Shown here: positions 27,018 to 36,012 of the stretch, in pieces
How positions within the stretch are numbered: the first letter of the stretch is position 1
How the letters are laid out: every line of letters starts with the position of its first letter
Assembly (NCBI GenBank): GCA_041686935.1
Contig: JAWLCW010000014.1
Coordinates: forward strand, 89,395 to 153,394
DNA length: 64,000 nucleotides
Source: Mariniphaga sp041686935
GTDB taxonomy: Bacteria > Bacteroidota > Bacteroidia > Bacteroidales > Prolixibacteraceae
Reading direction: 5' to 3'
Position numbers and translations under genes: made by a program
The notes under the pieces: model-generated
Database searches by the model: none
Told to the model about the DNA's origin: nothing
The model's input: the letters and a program-made list of their open reading frames with translations, nothing else

Positions 27018-27494
27018 CTATTTCTGAACTTGTTCCAGCAATCCTTCGCAGGCATCTTCCAGGAGATCGAGCACCAGTTCAAACCCTTCATCGCCACCGT
27101 AATACGGGTCAGGAACCTCGTCGTAATTCCACTCCTTGCTGAATTCAGTTATTTTATAAATTTTTTTTCGATCACTTTCATTCCGGGCATTGTTTTTTAA
27201 CGTCTGTACATTTTCATCGTCCATGGCTACAATTAAATCGAACCGGTCAAAATCGGTATCCGGTTCAAATTGCCGGGCAATACTTGTCAGGTTGTACCCC
27301 CGTTTTACGGCATGTTTTTGCATACGTCTGTCAGCAGGCTCTCCAACATGCCAGGGCCCGGTTCCGGCCGAATCAATTTCAAATTTTCCAATAACACCCT
27401 GTTTAAGGGCCAACCCTGTAAAAACCGCTTCTGCACTGGGCGATCGGCAAATGTTCCCCATGCAAACGAATAATATTTTTTTCTTTTCTTCCAT
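27018..27494 (-). CDS. Low-molecular-weight protein-tyrosine phosphatase
   Basis: The 158-residue phosphatase has the CX5R loop CMGNICRS with Cys11 and Arg17, and the general-acid Asp in VPDPYYGG. An earlier ATG at 27518 would overlap aroE; the start at 27494 leaves a 4-bp gap and gives the usual MEEKKKILFVCMGN. In bacteria such enzymes often act on tyrosine kinases that control capsule or exopolysaccharide export, or serve as arsenate reductases. The operon partners are aroE and the PopT gene. Confidence 0.9.
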   Translation of the reverse strand: MEEKKKILFVCMGNICRSPSAEAVFTGLALKQGVIGKFEIDSAGTGPWHVGEPADRRMQKHAVKRGYNLTSIARQFEPDTDFDRFDLIVAMDDENVQTLKNNARNESDRKKIYKITEFSKEWNYDEVPDPYYGGDEGFELVLDLLEDACEGLLEQVQK

Positions 27495-27498
27495 AACT

Positions 27499-28242
27499 TT
27501 ATTTATTCCAGATTTCATAGGATTTTAATGCTTGTTGTTCCAGCATTTCATATCCGTTTTTCACTGCTGCACCTCGTGCTTTCCCTTTTTCCATAAACTG
27601 TGTTATTCCAGGATTGTAAACCAAATCGAAAAGCAAATGTTTTTCCGTTAAAAATTCGTAAGGAACGGGGGGAGAAGTTTCCACTTTGGGATAAGTACCA
27701 AGCGGCGTGGCGTTTATGATTAACAGGCGTTCAGCCATCATTTTTTCATCGATATCTTCGTAAAGAATCTCTTTCTCCTGCAATTCTTCAATTGTTGCCG
27801 AAATAAAATCAATTCCCAGTTTGTTCAACACATATTTTATGGCTTTAGAAGCACCGCCTGTTCCTAAAATCAGAGCTTTTTTGTGGTAGTCTTTTAATAA
27901 TGGTTTCAAAGATGTTTCAAATCCCCAGGTATCGGTATTAAATCCTTTCAAATGAATTTTATCTCCATCCCTGAAAATTTTAACGGTGTTTACTGCGCCC
28001 ACCGTTTCGGCTGCTTCGTCCAATGCGTCGAGAAATGGTATAACAGATTGTTTATGCGGAATGGTTACATTCAATCCTACTAATTCCGGATTGTTGCGTA
28101 CAACCTCAGGAAACCAGGAAATGTCTTCAATTTCAAAATTCTCATACGAAGCCTCCAAATTTTCCCTTTCAAATTTTTCAGTAAAAAACCGCTTTGAAAA
28201 AGAGTGAGTCAGCGGGAAACCAATCAGTCCGTACTTCTTCAT
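27499..28242 (-). CDS. aroE: Shikimate dehydrogenase
   Basis: It reduces 3-dehydroshikimate to shikimate with NADPH in aromatic amino acid synthesis. The 247-residue protein is short but complete: GLIGFPLTHSFSKRFF at the substrate site, NVTIPHKQ with the catalytic Lys, GFNTDTWGFE and the nucleotide loop LGTGGASKAIKYVL. The start overlaps the DUF368 gene stop by 4 bp (ATGA), so the two are translationally coupled. Confidence 0.93.
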   Translation of the reverse strand: MKKYGLIGFPLTHSFSKRFFTEKFERENLEASYENFEIEDISWFPEVVRNNPELVGLNVTIPHKQSVIPFLDALDEAAETVGAVNTVKIFRDGDKIHLKGFNTDTWGFETSLKPLLKDYHKKALILGTGGASKAIKYVLNKLGIDFISATIEELQEKEILYEDIDEKMMAERLLIINATPLGTYPKVETSPPVPYEFLTEKHLLFDLVYNPGITQFMEKGKARGAAVKNGYEMLEQQALKSYEIWNK

Positions 28243-29171
28243 TTTTTCTTTTTTGTAAATCCTTCAACCACAAAAATAAGTGCAAAACCAAAAACTGCCA
28301 AAAGAATCGCGCCCAACAACCAGGCTTCGTTTCCGGTTAAGTTTTCGTAAGTTCCGGGCAAAATGTTTTTTTCAGCCAGCGGTCTTATTTCGCCATGCCG
28401 GTCAACAAAGGTTTCAGTTACTTCCTTCCATGGCCAGACTTTATTCAACGAACCAACCATAAATCCCGAGAGCACAGCAATGGTCAGATTATGAAAATTC
28501 TTCAGTAACCACGAAAGGAGGTTGGAAAATGCAATGATACCAATAGCAGCACCGGCAATAAATACAAGCAGCACCGGTATGTTTAAATCGCCAACTGCCG
28601 ACAGAATAAATTTGTACATACCCAGCAATACCAAAATAAAACTGCCCGAAATCCCGGGTAAAATCATGGCACAAATGGCGATTGAACCTGAAATAAAAAT
28701 GAACAGCCAGGTAGTGTTGGCTTCGGCTGGCGAAATAACTGTAATAAAATAAGCCACCACAATTCCCGCAATTCCGGCAATTACTGCTCCGGCATTCCAT
28801 TTTTTTATGGTTCGGGCTATATAAATGGCCGAGGCTACTATCAGGCCAAAGAAAAATGCCCAAACCAGGATTGGGTAATGGTGGAGCAGGTACTCCAGCC
28901 CTTTGGCCAGCGAAAATATGCTGATTCCGATTCCAAGTAAAACACTCACCAGGAAGTTGCCGTTAATGGCTTTCCAGAATGCAGCGAATTTGAATGAGAA
29001 AAAAAGCTTAAGCGCATTCAGATTCACTGATTTGATGGAGTCAATCAACTCTTCGTAAATTCCGGTGATGAATGCAATCGTTCCGCCCGAAACGCCGGGA
29101 ACCACATCTGCTGCTCCCATTCCCATTCCTTTGAGTGTTAAAAGCAGGTAGTCTTTTGTTTTTCTGTTCAT
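28239..29171 (-). CDS. popT: DUF368 undecaprenyl-phosphate translocase (PopT-like)
   Basis: The 310-residue polytopic protein has two inverted repeats with the signature VPGVSGGTIAFITGIYEE near 25-42 and LPGISGSFILVLLGMYKF near 170-187. DUF368 proteins were shown to recycle undecaprenyl phosphate across the membrane (PopT) for peptidoglycan and surface glycan synthesis. Such a flippase fits a genome with WecA-type chemistry. It heads the PopT, aroE, LMW-PTP transcript. Confidence 0.87.
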   Translation of the reverse strand: MNRKTKDYLLLTLKGMGMGAADVVPGVSGGTIAFITGIYEELIDSIKSVNLNALKLFFSFKFAAFWKAINGNFLVSVLLGIGISIFSLAKGLEYLLHHYPILVWAFFFGLIVASAIYIARTIKKWNAGAVIAGIAGIVVAYFITVISPAEANTTWLFIFISGSIAICAMILPGISGSFILVLLGMYKFILSAVGDLNIPVLLVFIAGAAIGIIAFSNLLSWLLKNFHNLTIAVLSGFMVGSLNKVWPWKEVTETFVDRHGEIRPLAEKNILPGTYENLTGNEAWLLGAILLAVFGFALIFVVEGFTKKKK

Positions 29172-29269
29172 TTTTTTATTGTTGGATATTCAGCAATTTT
29201 AAGGCGCCAAAAATAACAAAAAGTATCCTTAACTTGTTGTAAAAATTGAATCGTATAAATTTTGATGAA

Positions 29270-29848
29270 ATGCAGTTAAGATTTGTTTTACTGGTTTTCA
29301 CACTTCAAATTTTTAATGGTATGCAGGCACAAATAAAAACATCAGAAGAAATAAAAGCCTTACTTTTTTCTGAAAACGAAAATTTCCCCAATAATCCGGA
29401 TTTGCCGGTTCTGCTGTATAAAAGCGTTTTCGATTTTTCAAGTCCTGATCCGGCAGCAGAAATTGAAAAAGCTTTTTCCCAAAACAACTGGGGAGGCTCG
29501 TGGCGAAACGGCATTTACAATTTTCAGCATTACCATTCTACTGCGCATGAAGCACTTGGTGTTTATTCAGGCTGGGCAGTTGTTCAATTGGGAGGACCAG
29601 AAAACGAACCGGTTAAAATTGAAAAAGGCGATTTGGTAGTTTTACCAGCCGGCACTACCCACAAACGAATTGACTCCGGCGATGGATTTGCAGTGGTTGG
29701 CGCTTATCCTGACGGTCAGCGCTGGGATATGAATTACGGCAAAGAGACTGAAACAGAAAATGCAAGAAAAAACATTTTACAGGTTCCGTTGCCGAAAAAT
29801 GACCCGGTTTTCGGTGCAAAAGGGAAGATGTTTGAGTTTTGGAAATGA
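29270..29848 (+). CDS. YjlB-like cupin protein with signal peptide
   Basis: The 192-residue protein begins with a signal sequence (MQLRFVLLVFTLQIF, cleavage near GMQAQ). A single cupin domain follows: HYHSTAHEALGVYSG and VQLGG, then KIEKGDLVVLPAGTTHKRI. Cytoplasmic YjlB homologues lack the signal, so export is noteworthy. The first ATG in frame that gives a proper signal is at 29270; the longer frame uses a TTG at 29246. Ligand and function are not known. Confidence 0.8.
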   Translation: MQLRFVLLVFTLQIFNGMQAQIKTSEEIKALLFSENENFPNNPDLPVLLYKSVFDFSSPDPAAEIEKAFSQNNWGGSWRNGIYNFQHYHSTAHEALGVYSGWAVVQLGGPENEPVKIEKGDLVVLPAGTTHKRIDSGDGFAVVGAYPDGQRWDMNYGKETETENARKNILQVPLPKNDPVFGAKGKMFEFWK

Positions 29849-29852
29849 TTTG

Positions 29853-31652
29853 CTATTCCCTGTGTGAATAAAACCGTTCTAAAATTGATCCGTCGTTGGC
29901 TTCCTTCGAAAGCGATTCAATTGTACTTTTGGGAACATCGTTCACGTCAAGCACAATCAGCCCGTCGAGGCAGTTGTTAAACTTCGGATCTACATTAAAC
30001 GCAATAATTTTTGCATTCAGTTTAATGTACTTTTTCAACAAAACCGGCAGTCCCGAATTCAGTTCATCCAAATCGCCGATGGCTTTGTCGAGCCGGTTAA
30101 TATCGCGCTCCATGTTTTCCATCAGAATGTTAATATCTGCATTGTCGCTTTTAAATTTATAACTGTTGCGCGGTTTAACAAACTGTGCCATTTTCCAGTT
30201 CAGGTGGTTCTGCATAATAAACCGGATGATGAGGTCTTTTGATATTTTTGAATAGTTGTTGCTAATACTCACCGGGCCAATCAGATACCGGTATTCCGGG
30301 TTTTTCAGAAGAAAGTAGAGAATGCCTTTCCAGAGCAGAAACAGCGGCATCGGTTTTCGCTGGTATTCTTTTATCACAAACGAACGCCCTAATTCAAGAC
30401 TTTCGTTTAGCACTGGTTTAAAATCGTCGCTTATTCTAAAAAGCGATTGCAGGTAAAAACCGCGCTTTCCGTATTGTTCCAGAATATCCTTTCCTTTTCC
30501 GATTCGGTAAGCTCCTACGATTCGTTTTTCTTCTTCATCCCAAATAAACATCTGGTGGTAGTAGAGGTCAAATTCGTCGATATCGATGCTGCGGTTTGTC
30601 CCTTCGCCAACTTGCCTGAATGTGATTTCCCGCAAACGTCCTATTTCAGTCAAAATATTTGGTATTTCTTCTGATGGTGCACAAAAAGCCGTGTAGTTTT
30701 TCAGATTGAAAAGCGTAAAATCGGTTTTAATTTTTTGGATTTCGGCCAGTATTTTTTCTGCAGCAACCGGTTCAATAATCGTTTCGGGTTTGTGTTGTGG
30801 TTTCAGATTATAATTAAAAAAACGTTTTACTTCGATGGGCGATTCCATACTATAGGTTTTAGCCCGGATAAACCGACCAAACTGGTAAACATCGCAGAAT
30901 TTATCCTGGTCTTCTACTTTAATGGGAGTTCCAATCCGCAATTTAATGGTTTTGTGTTTCTTACTCAGGATTTCTGAAGGCAGCCTTACCTGGCGTAAAG
31001 AAGGATGGATTTTGGCAAAAAAATGGAACAGCCGGCTGTTTGTTCCCTGAAAATAGGCAGGAACAACAGGAACCCTGGCTTTTTTTACAAATTTCACCAT
31101 CGGGAATTGCCAAACCTGGTCGGTAATACTGTCGAAAGTTCCGTAGGTACTCAAATCACCGGCCGGGAAGAAACATAAAACACCCCCGTTTTGCAAATGG
31201 CTGACAGCTTCTCTTGTCCCTTTACATTCTTTTTCCGGTATATCGGGGTCACTATTATTAAACGGATTGTCACTGATAAAATATTCTGAAACCGGGTCAA
31301 CTTTCTGCATCAGAAAATTTCCGATAACTTTTACATCTGGCCTTACCTGCGAAAGATATTTAATAAGCAGCAATCCGTCAAAGCCGCCAAAAGGATGGTT
31401 GGCAACAACAATCAAAGGTCCGGTTGCCGGAATCTTTTTAAGTTCGTTTTTTTCAAATTCAATCTTGAATTCAAGCACATGTATAATTTCATCAATAAAT
31501 TCAATTCCCTTTTTCGATGCAATTTGTTCGTAAATTTTATTGAGTTTGTTGAATCGCAGAATATACATCAGAAATTTGGCGAAAAATTCACCACCGAAAA
31601 GCGAAAGGGCAGGAGGAGCCTTAAAAATGTCCTTCAGTTTAAGTAATTCCAT
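29853..31652 (-). CDS. Fused PlsC-like O-acyltransferase and GNAT N-acyltransferase (OlsF/GlsF-like)
   Basis: The 599-residue protein has an N-terminal PlsC-type acyltransferase (about 60-270) and a C-terminal GNAT-like N-acyltransferase (about 320-500, with RIGKGKDI and SLELGRSFVIKEYQRK). Motif I is NHPFGGFDG, where His86 and Asp92 are separated by five residues rather than the common four; FFPAGDLST is motif III. Such fusions in Bacteroidota (OlsF in Flavobacterium, GlsF-like) acylate first an amino acid (ornithine or glycine) and then its hydroxyl group to make an aminolipid. A role in glycine or ornithine lipid synthesis is inferred from this domain order. Confidence 0.82.
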   Translation of the reverse strand: MELLKLKDIFKAPPALSLFGGEFFAKFLMYILRFNKLNKIYEQIASKKGIEFIDEIIHVLEFKIEFEKNELKKIPATGPLIVVANHPFGGFDGLLLIKYLSQVRPDVKVIGNFLMQKVDPVSEYFISDNPFNNSDPDIPEKECKGTREAVSHLQNGGVLCFFPAGDLSTYGTFDSITDQVWQFPMVKFVKKARVPVVPAYFQGTNSRLFHFFAKIHPSLRQVRLPSEILSKKHKTIKLRIGTPIKVEDQDKFCDVYQFGRFIRAKTYSMESPIEVKRFFNYNLKPQHKPETIIEPVAAEKILAEIQKIKTDFTLFNLKNYTAFCAPSEEIPNILTEIGRLREITFRQVGEGTNRSIDIDEFDLYYHQMFIWDEEEKRIVGAYRIGKGKDILEQYGKRGFYLQSLFRISDDFKPVLNESLELGRSFVIKEYQRKPMPLFLLWKGILYFLLKNPEYRYLIGPVSISNNYSKISKDLIIRFIMQNHLNWKMAQFVKPRNSYKFKSDNADINILMENMERDINRLDKAIGDLDELNSGLPVLLKKYIKLNAKIIAFNVDPKFNNCLDGLIVLDVNDVPKSTIESLSKEANDGSILERFYSHRE

Positions 31653-31761
31653 TAAATATTTTTTACGTTTTCCGAGGAAAACCAGGCAAAATACAAAAAC
31701 AAAAATAACAGTATTTTCATCAAAACCGGAAATAATTTGTTAATCTTGACAGAGGATAATT

Positions 31762-33597
31762 ATGAATAAACAATTTGAACATACTCAAAACTGGCTGCCC
31801 ACCTCGCGAAAAGAGATGAAAGGATTGGGCTGGGAGCAAGCCGATGTTATTCTTTTTACCGGTGATGCTTATATCGATCATCCATCATTTGGGGCAGCAG
31901 TTATCGGAAGAATTCTGGAAGCAGAAGGGCTGAAAGTGGCTATAGTTCCGCAGCCCAACTGGCAGGACGATTTGCGTGATTTTAAAAAACTTGGGGCTCC
32001 CCGGTTGTTTTTTGCCGTAACCGGCGGAAACATGGACTCGATGGTAAACCATTACACGGCAAACAAACGGAAACGTTCCAATGATGCTTACACTCCGGGC
32101 GGAAATACCGATAAGCGGCCCGACTATGCCACTATCGTTTATTCCCAGATTCTGAAAGAACTTTATCCAGAGATACCATTGGTTATTGGTGGAATAGAGG
32201 CTTCTTTAAGGCGTGTAACCCACTACGATTACTGGTCGGACAGGCTAATGCCCTCAATATTGGTTGACTCCGGCGCTGATTTGCTGTTTTACGGAATGGG
32301 CGAAAAATCGATTGTGGAATTTACCCGGCTTTTGCAAAGAGGGGTACCGGTTTCCAATCTTACTACGATACCGCAAACAGCTTTTTTAGTTGAGCAGGAA
32401 CAAAAATACGCTACCAAAAAAGAATGGAATGAATTTGAACTCTCTTCGCATGAAGAATGCCTGAAGGACAAAAAAAAATATGCACGTAATTTCATGCACA
32501 TTGAGGAGGAATCCAATAAAATGGAAGCCAAAAAACTGATGCAAAAAGTTGGAACCCGGTTTGTGGTGGTTAATCCTCCCTGGCCGGTTTTTACCGAACA
32601 GGAAATTGACCGGGTTTACGATTTGCCCTACACACGTCTCCCCCACCCTCGTTACAACGGGAAGGGTGCTATTCCTGCCTACGAAATGATTCGCCATTCC
32701 ATAAATATTCACCGGGGATGTTTTGGCGGTTGCACGTTTTGTACCATTTCGGCACACCAGGGAAAATTTATTGTCAGCCGTTCAGAAAAGTCGGTTTTAA
32801 AAGAAGTTGAAAAGGTTACGCAAATGCCCGATTTTAAAGGGTATATTTCCGATTTAGGCGGACCTTCTGCAAACATGTACAAAATGAAAGGCATTCATGA
32901 AGAAATTTGCCGGAAATGCAAACGTGCATCATGCATTTTTCCTACCATTTGTAAAAACCTGGACACCAGCCATAAACCCATGCTTGACCTGTATAAAAAG
33001 GTAAGGGAAAATCCAAAAGTTAAAAAAGCGTTTGTTGGGAGTGGAATCCGTTACGACATGATTCTGGAAAAAACAGGAAACGAAGAAACCGATAAAATAA
33101 ACAGGCAGTATTTACGTGAGGTGATTAAAAATCATGTTTCAGGCAGGCTCAAAGTGGCGCCGGAACATACCTCCGATGAAGTGCTGAAATTTATGCGGAA
33201 ACCTTCGTTTAAACTGTTTGAGGAACTAACCCGGGAGTTTAAACAAATAAACAAAGAAGAAAAACTGGATCAACAGCTCATCCCTTATTTCATTTCCAGC
33301 CACCCCGGAAGCAAATCAGAAGATATGGCGAATTTGGCCATTCAAACCAAAAATATGGATTTCAGGCTGGAACAGGTGCAGGACTTTACACCAACTCCGA
33401 TGACCCTGGCCACAGTTATTTACTATTCCGGTTACCATCCTTATACCATGGAAAAAGTTTACACAGCCCGAAATCAAAAAGATAAACGCGAGCAACGCAA
33501 GTTTTTTTTCTGGTACAAACGTGAATACCGGAAATCGATTATGCAGGAGTTAAAAGCAAAAGGAAGGGAAGATATGATTAAACAGTTGTTCAAATAA
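31762..33597 (+). CDS. YgiQ family radical SAM protein
   Basis: The 611-residue protein belongs to the UPF0313/YgiQ radical SAM group. Residues 1-300 form the long N-terminal domain with NIVIGGIEAS-like segment VIGGIEASLRRVTHYDYWS, and the 4Fe-4S motif is C320-x3-C324-x2-C327 in RGCFGGCTFC. Extra cysteines around CRKCKRASCIFPTIC may hold a second metal site. The substrate of YgiQ is unknown. GAGGATAA precedes the ATG, a recognisable ribosome-binding site. It is followed 26 bp later by the DUF4197 gene. Confidence 0.9.
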   Translation: MNKQFEHTQNWLPTSRKEMKGLGWEQADVILFTGDAYIDHPSFGAAVIGRILEAEGLKVAIVPQPNWQDDLRDFKKLGAPRLFFAVTGGNMDSMVNHYTANKRKRSNDAYTPGGNTDKRPDYATIVYSQILKELYPEIPLVIGGIEASLRRVTHYDYWSDRLMPSILVDSGADLLFYGMGEKSIVEFTRLLQRGVPVSNLTTIPQTAFLVEQEQKYATKKEWNEFELSSHEECLKDKKKYARNFMHIEEESNKMEAKKLMQKVGTRFVVVNPPWPVFTEQEIDRVYDLPYTRLPHPRYNGKGAIPAYEMIRHSINIHRGCFGGCTFCTISAHQGKFIVSRSEKSVLKEVEKVTQMPDFKGYISDLGGPSANMYKMKGIHEEICRKCKRASCIFPTICKNLDTSHKPMLDLYKKVRENPKVKKAFVGSGIRYDMILEKTGNEETDKINRQYLREVIKNHVSGRLKVAPEHTSDEVLKFMRKPSFKLFEELTREFKQINKEEKLDQQLIPYFISSHPGSKSEDMANLAIQTKNMDFRLEQVQDFTPTPMTLATVIYYSGYHPYTMEKVYTARNQKDKREQRKFFFWYKREYRKSIMQELKAKGREDMIKQLFK

Positions 33598-33623
33598 TTA
33601 TCTTTACCTGAAAAATCAGAAAT

Positions 33624-34379
33624 ATGAAAACACGCTATTCGTTAATTTTTATTTTGGCATTTATTTTTTCATCCTGTGCCGAACTGATGCAGATTGCGCA
33701 ACAAACTTTAGATGAAGAAAAACCGCTCACCCAAACTGAAATTATTGCAGGTTTAAAGGAAGCCCTGGTTGTGGGAACAAATAAATCAGTTGATATTCTG
33801 GGGGCAACCGATGGTTATTATAAAGATGAACTGGTAAAAATTCTTCTTCCGCCTGAAGCCGATATTATTGTAAACAACATTGGCAGGGTTCCCGGCGGTC
33901 AGCAACTGCTCGACGATGTGTTGCTGCGGATTAACCGGGCTGCCGAAGATGCAGTATCCGAAGCAAAACCCATTTTTGTGAACAGTATTAAAAGCATGAC
34001 CATAAACGATGCTTTTGGGATTTTGAGAGGAGAAAACAATGCAGCAACCATGTACCTGCACCGAACTACCTACGATGGTTTGTATAATCTGTACCGTCCA
34101 AAAATCCAAACTTCGCTTGACAAAAAACTGGTTGGAAATGTTTCTACATCTCAAAGCTGGAATACCCTCACCTCGAAATGGAATGAAGTGGCCGGCACAC
34201 TGGTTGGTCAGGTTGCCGGACTAAAACCCGTTAATACCCAACTTGATGAATACCTTACGGGAAAGGCACTTGATGGTCTTTTTCTGAAAATTGAAGACGA
34301 AGAAAAGCTGATAAGAGAAAATCCGGCTGCAAGAGTTACCGCTTTACTGAAACGAGTTTTTGGTTCTGCTGACTCCTGA
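33624..34379 (+). CDS. DUF4197 lipoprotein
   Basis: The 251-residue protein has a lipobox (IFSSC, Cys18) and one DUF4197 domain: LKEALVVGTNKSVDILGATDGYYKDELVKI at its start (shown here only in part as ALVVGTNKSV) and a helical remainder ending in ERVFGS-like text. DUF4197 proteins are helical periplasmic lipoproteins of unknown function in Bacteroidota and Proteobacteria. It follows the YgiQ gene by 26 bp and is probably co-transcribed with it. Confidence 0.85.
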   Translation: MKTRYSLIFILAFIFSSCAELMQIAQQTLDEEKPLTQTEIIAGLKEALVVGTNKSVDILGATDGYYKDELVKILLPPEADIIVNNIGRVPGGQQLLDDVLLRINRAAEDAVSEAKPIFVNSIKSMTINDAFGILRGENNAATMYLHRTTYDGLYNLYRPKIQTSLDKKLVGNVSTSQSWNTLTSKWNEVAGTLVGQVAGLKPVNTQLDEYLTGKALDGLFLKIEDEEKLIRENPAARVTALLKRVFGSADS

Positions 34380-34529
34380 ATACTCCGGTTGAAAAATTTT
34401 TAATATTCTAAAACATGTTGGGTTGTTAATATAAATTATAATTGCTACTTTGGTTTTTATGAATTTTAAACGATTTCTAAAAAGAAAAGAAATTGGTCAA
34501 AAGTTTCTAACCCATTAAAACTGATTGCC

Positions 34530-34946
34530 ATGAGACTTGAATTTCAAAGGATAGAGGAAGCAAATGACCTGCTGAACCAGTTGATTGAACACCATCCGCA
34601 GGCAATTTTTCTCGCCGATCACAATTTTAAGGTTAAGTATTTTAACAAAGCTTTTCAAAAGCTAACCAAAAGTGATAAGGGAGATATTCTTGAACACGAG
34701 TTTTGCGAAATTATGGGTTGTACCCAACGCGACAAAATTGTGAATTCCAACGATAGTTTTTGCAAACATTGTCAAATGAGGGATTTACTTTCCGGATCTA
34801 ATCTTTCTGAATTGGTTTTAATACGCGATTTTTACATTCATAACAAAATAGTAACCAAACATTTGCACATCGATGCGCATCGGGTTATCATGCGTGGGCA
34901 AAAATACCGGCTGGTGGTCATTGACGATCGGACGCAAAAACATTAG
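34530..34946 (+). CDS. Stand-alone PAS-domain protein with four cysteines
   Basis: The 138-residue protein is essentially one PAS domain (about 12-135) with no output domain. A Cys set C59-x4-C64 and C78-x2-C81 (HEFCEIMGC and SFCKHC) lies in the loop after the first PAS helices, the same place where many sensor PAS domains carry a CxxC. It might bind a metal or sense redox, or simply be a structural zinc site. It could act on a separate kinase, but no sensor or regulator gene adjoins it. It overlaps the convergent YhcC gene by 4 bp. Confidence 0.75.
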   Translation: MRLEFQRIEEANDLLNQLIEHHPQAIFLADHNFKVKYFNKAFQKLTKSDKGDILEHEFCEIMGCTQRDKIVNSNDSFCKHCQMRDLLSGSNLSELVLIRDFYIHNKIVTKHLHIDAHRVIMRGQKYRLVVIDDRTQKH

Positions 34947-35878
34947 AAAAGCCGTCCTTGCCAGGTATCTCTTTCTTTTAGCTTTTTTTCTACTTTGGCA
35001 ACGAATTCAAAATTTTTTAATCCCCACTTTGGTGCAATGAGCATTTCGGGTGGTGCCTGACTGATAAAACGTTCTACAATAATCTTCGGATTCAGCAATT
35101 CAAGGTAATCTGCAACAAGTTCAACATATTCTTCGGCTGAAAAAAGATGGAAATCTTCCGGGTTTTGCATGTATTGTTTTTCCATTACCGTGCCCTTGTG
35201 AATTTGCAATTGGTGCAGCTTTAAATTATCAACAGGTAGTTGTGAAATTATCCGCGCCTGGTTAAGCCAGTCGTTTCTGTTTTCGCCCGGTAATCCCAAA
35301 ATCAAATGGGCGCAGTTGTGAATCCCTCTTTTTGCAGTTTGTTCCAGCGCCCAAACCGAATCAGTGAAAGTATGACCACGGTTCATTCTTTCAAGCGAAT
35401 TATCGAGGTGCGATTCCAGCCCAAATTCCACCATCACATAAACTTTTTTACTCAGATCTGCCAGATAATTCAGAAGATCTTCATTTACTGCATCGGGCCG
35501 GGTGGAAATAACCAACCCAACAATTTTGGGATGCCGGAGGGCTTCTTCATAAAGCGGAATCAAAATTTCAAGCGGCGCCCATGTGCTGGTGTATGCCTGA
35601 AAATAGGCCAGGAACCGCATCGTTTTGTATTTTTTTTCGAAAAAGTGAATGCCCTGCTGCACCTGGTAACTTACAGAATTTTCGAGGTTGCAGTAAGTGG
35701 GTTTGAAAGTTTTATTGTTACAATAAGTACAACCTCCCCGGCCTTTGGTTCCGTCGCGGTTGGGACAGGTAAATCCGGCGTCAACCGAAACCTTCTGCAC
35801 CCGTTCTGAAAACAGATTGCGGAAGTATGTCGGAAAATCATTGTACCGTTTTGTGTGCCCCCAACTAAACTTTTGCAT
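34943..35878 (-). CDS. YhcC-type radical SAM protein (TIGR01212)
   Basis: The 311-residue protein has the wide-spaced cluster motif TCPNRDGTKGRGGCTYC (C-x11-C-x2-C) typical of the ELP3-related TIGR01212 group, followed by a radical SAM barrel with AYFQAYTSTWAP and LISTRPDAV. These proteins are broadly conserved with unknown substrate; a tRNA or thiol-related role has been suggested for relatives. The stops of this gene and the PAS gene overlap convergently. Confidence 0.9.
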   Translation of the reverse strand: MQKFSWGHTKRYNDFPTYFRNLFSERVQKVSVDAGFTCPNRDGTKGRGGCTYCNNKTFKPTYCNLENSVSYQVQQGIHFFEKKYKTMRFLAYFQAYTSTWAPLEILIPLYEEALRHPKIVGLVISTRPDAVNEDLLNYLADLSKKVYVMVEFGLESHLDNSLERMNRGHTFTDSVWALEQTAKRGIHNCAHLILGLPGENRNDWLNQARIISQLPVDNLKLHQLQIHKGTVMEKQYMQNPEDFHLFSAEEYVELVADYLELLNPKIIVERFISQAPPEMLIAPKWGLKNFEFVAKVEKKLKERDTWQGRLF

Positions 35879-36012
35879 TTTGCAGGCAATTTACAATATT
35901 CTTTTTTACACCTGTTAAAAAATAATTGAAAACTTTGTTTAAACTGGGTTGGTAATAGTTTTCAAAACAAAATCTTATTTCTATTTTTAGAATTGAATTA
36001 AAAAAGGTAAAT

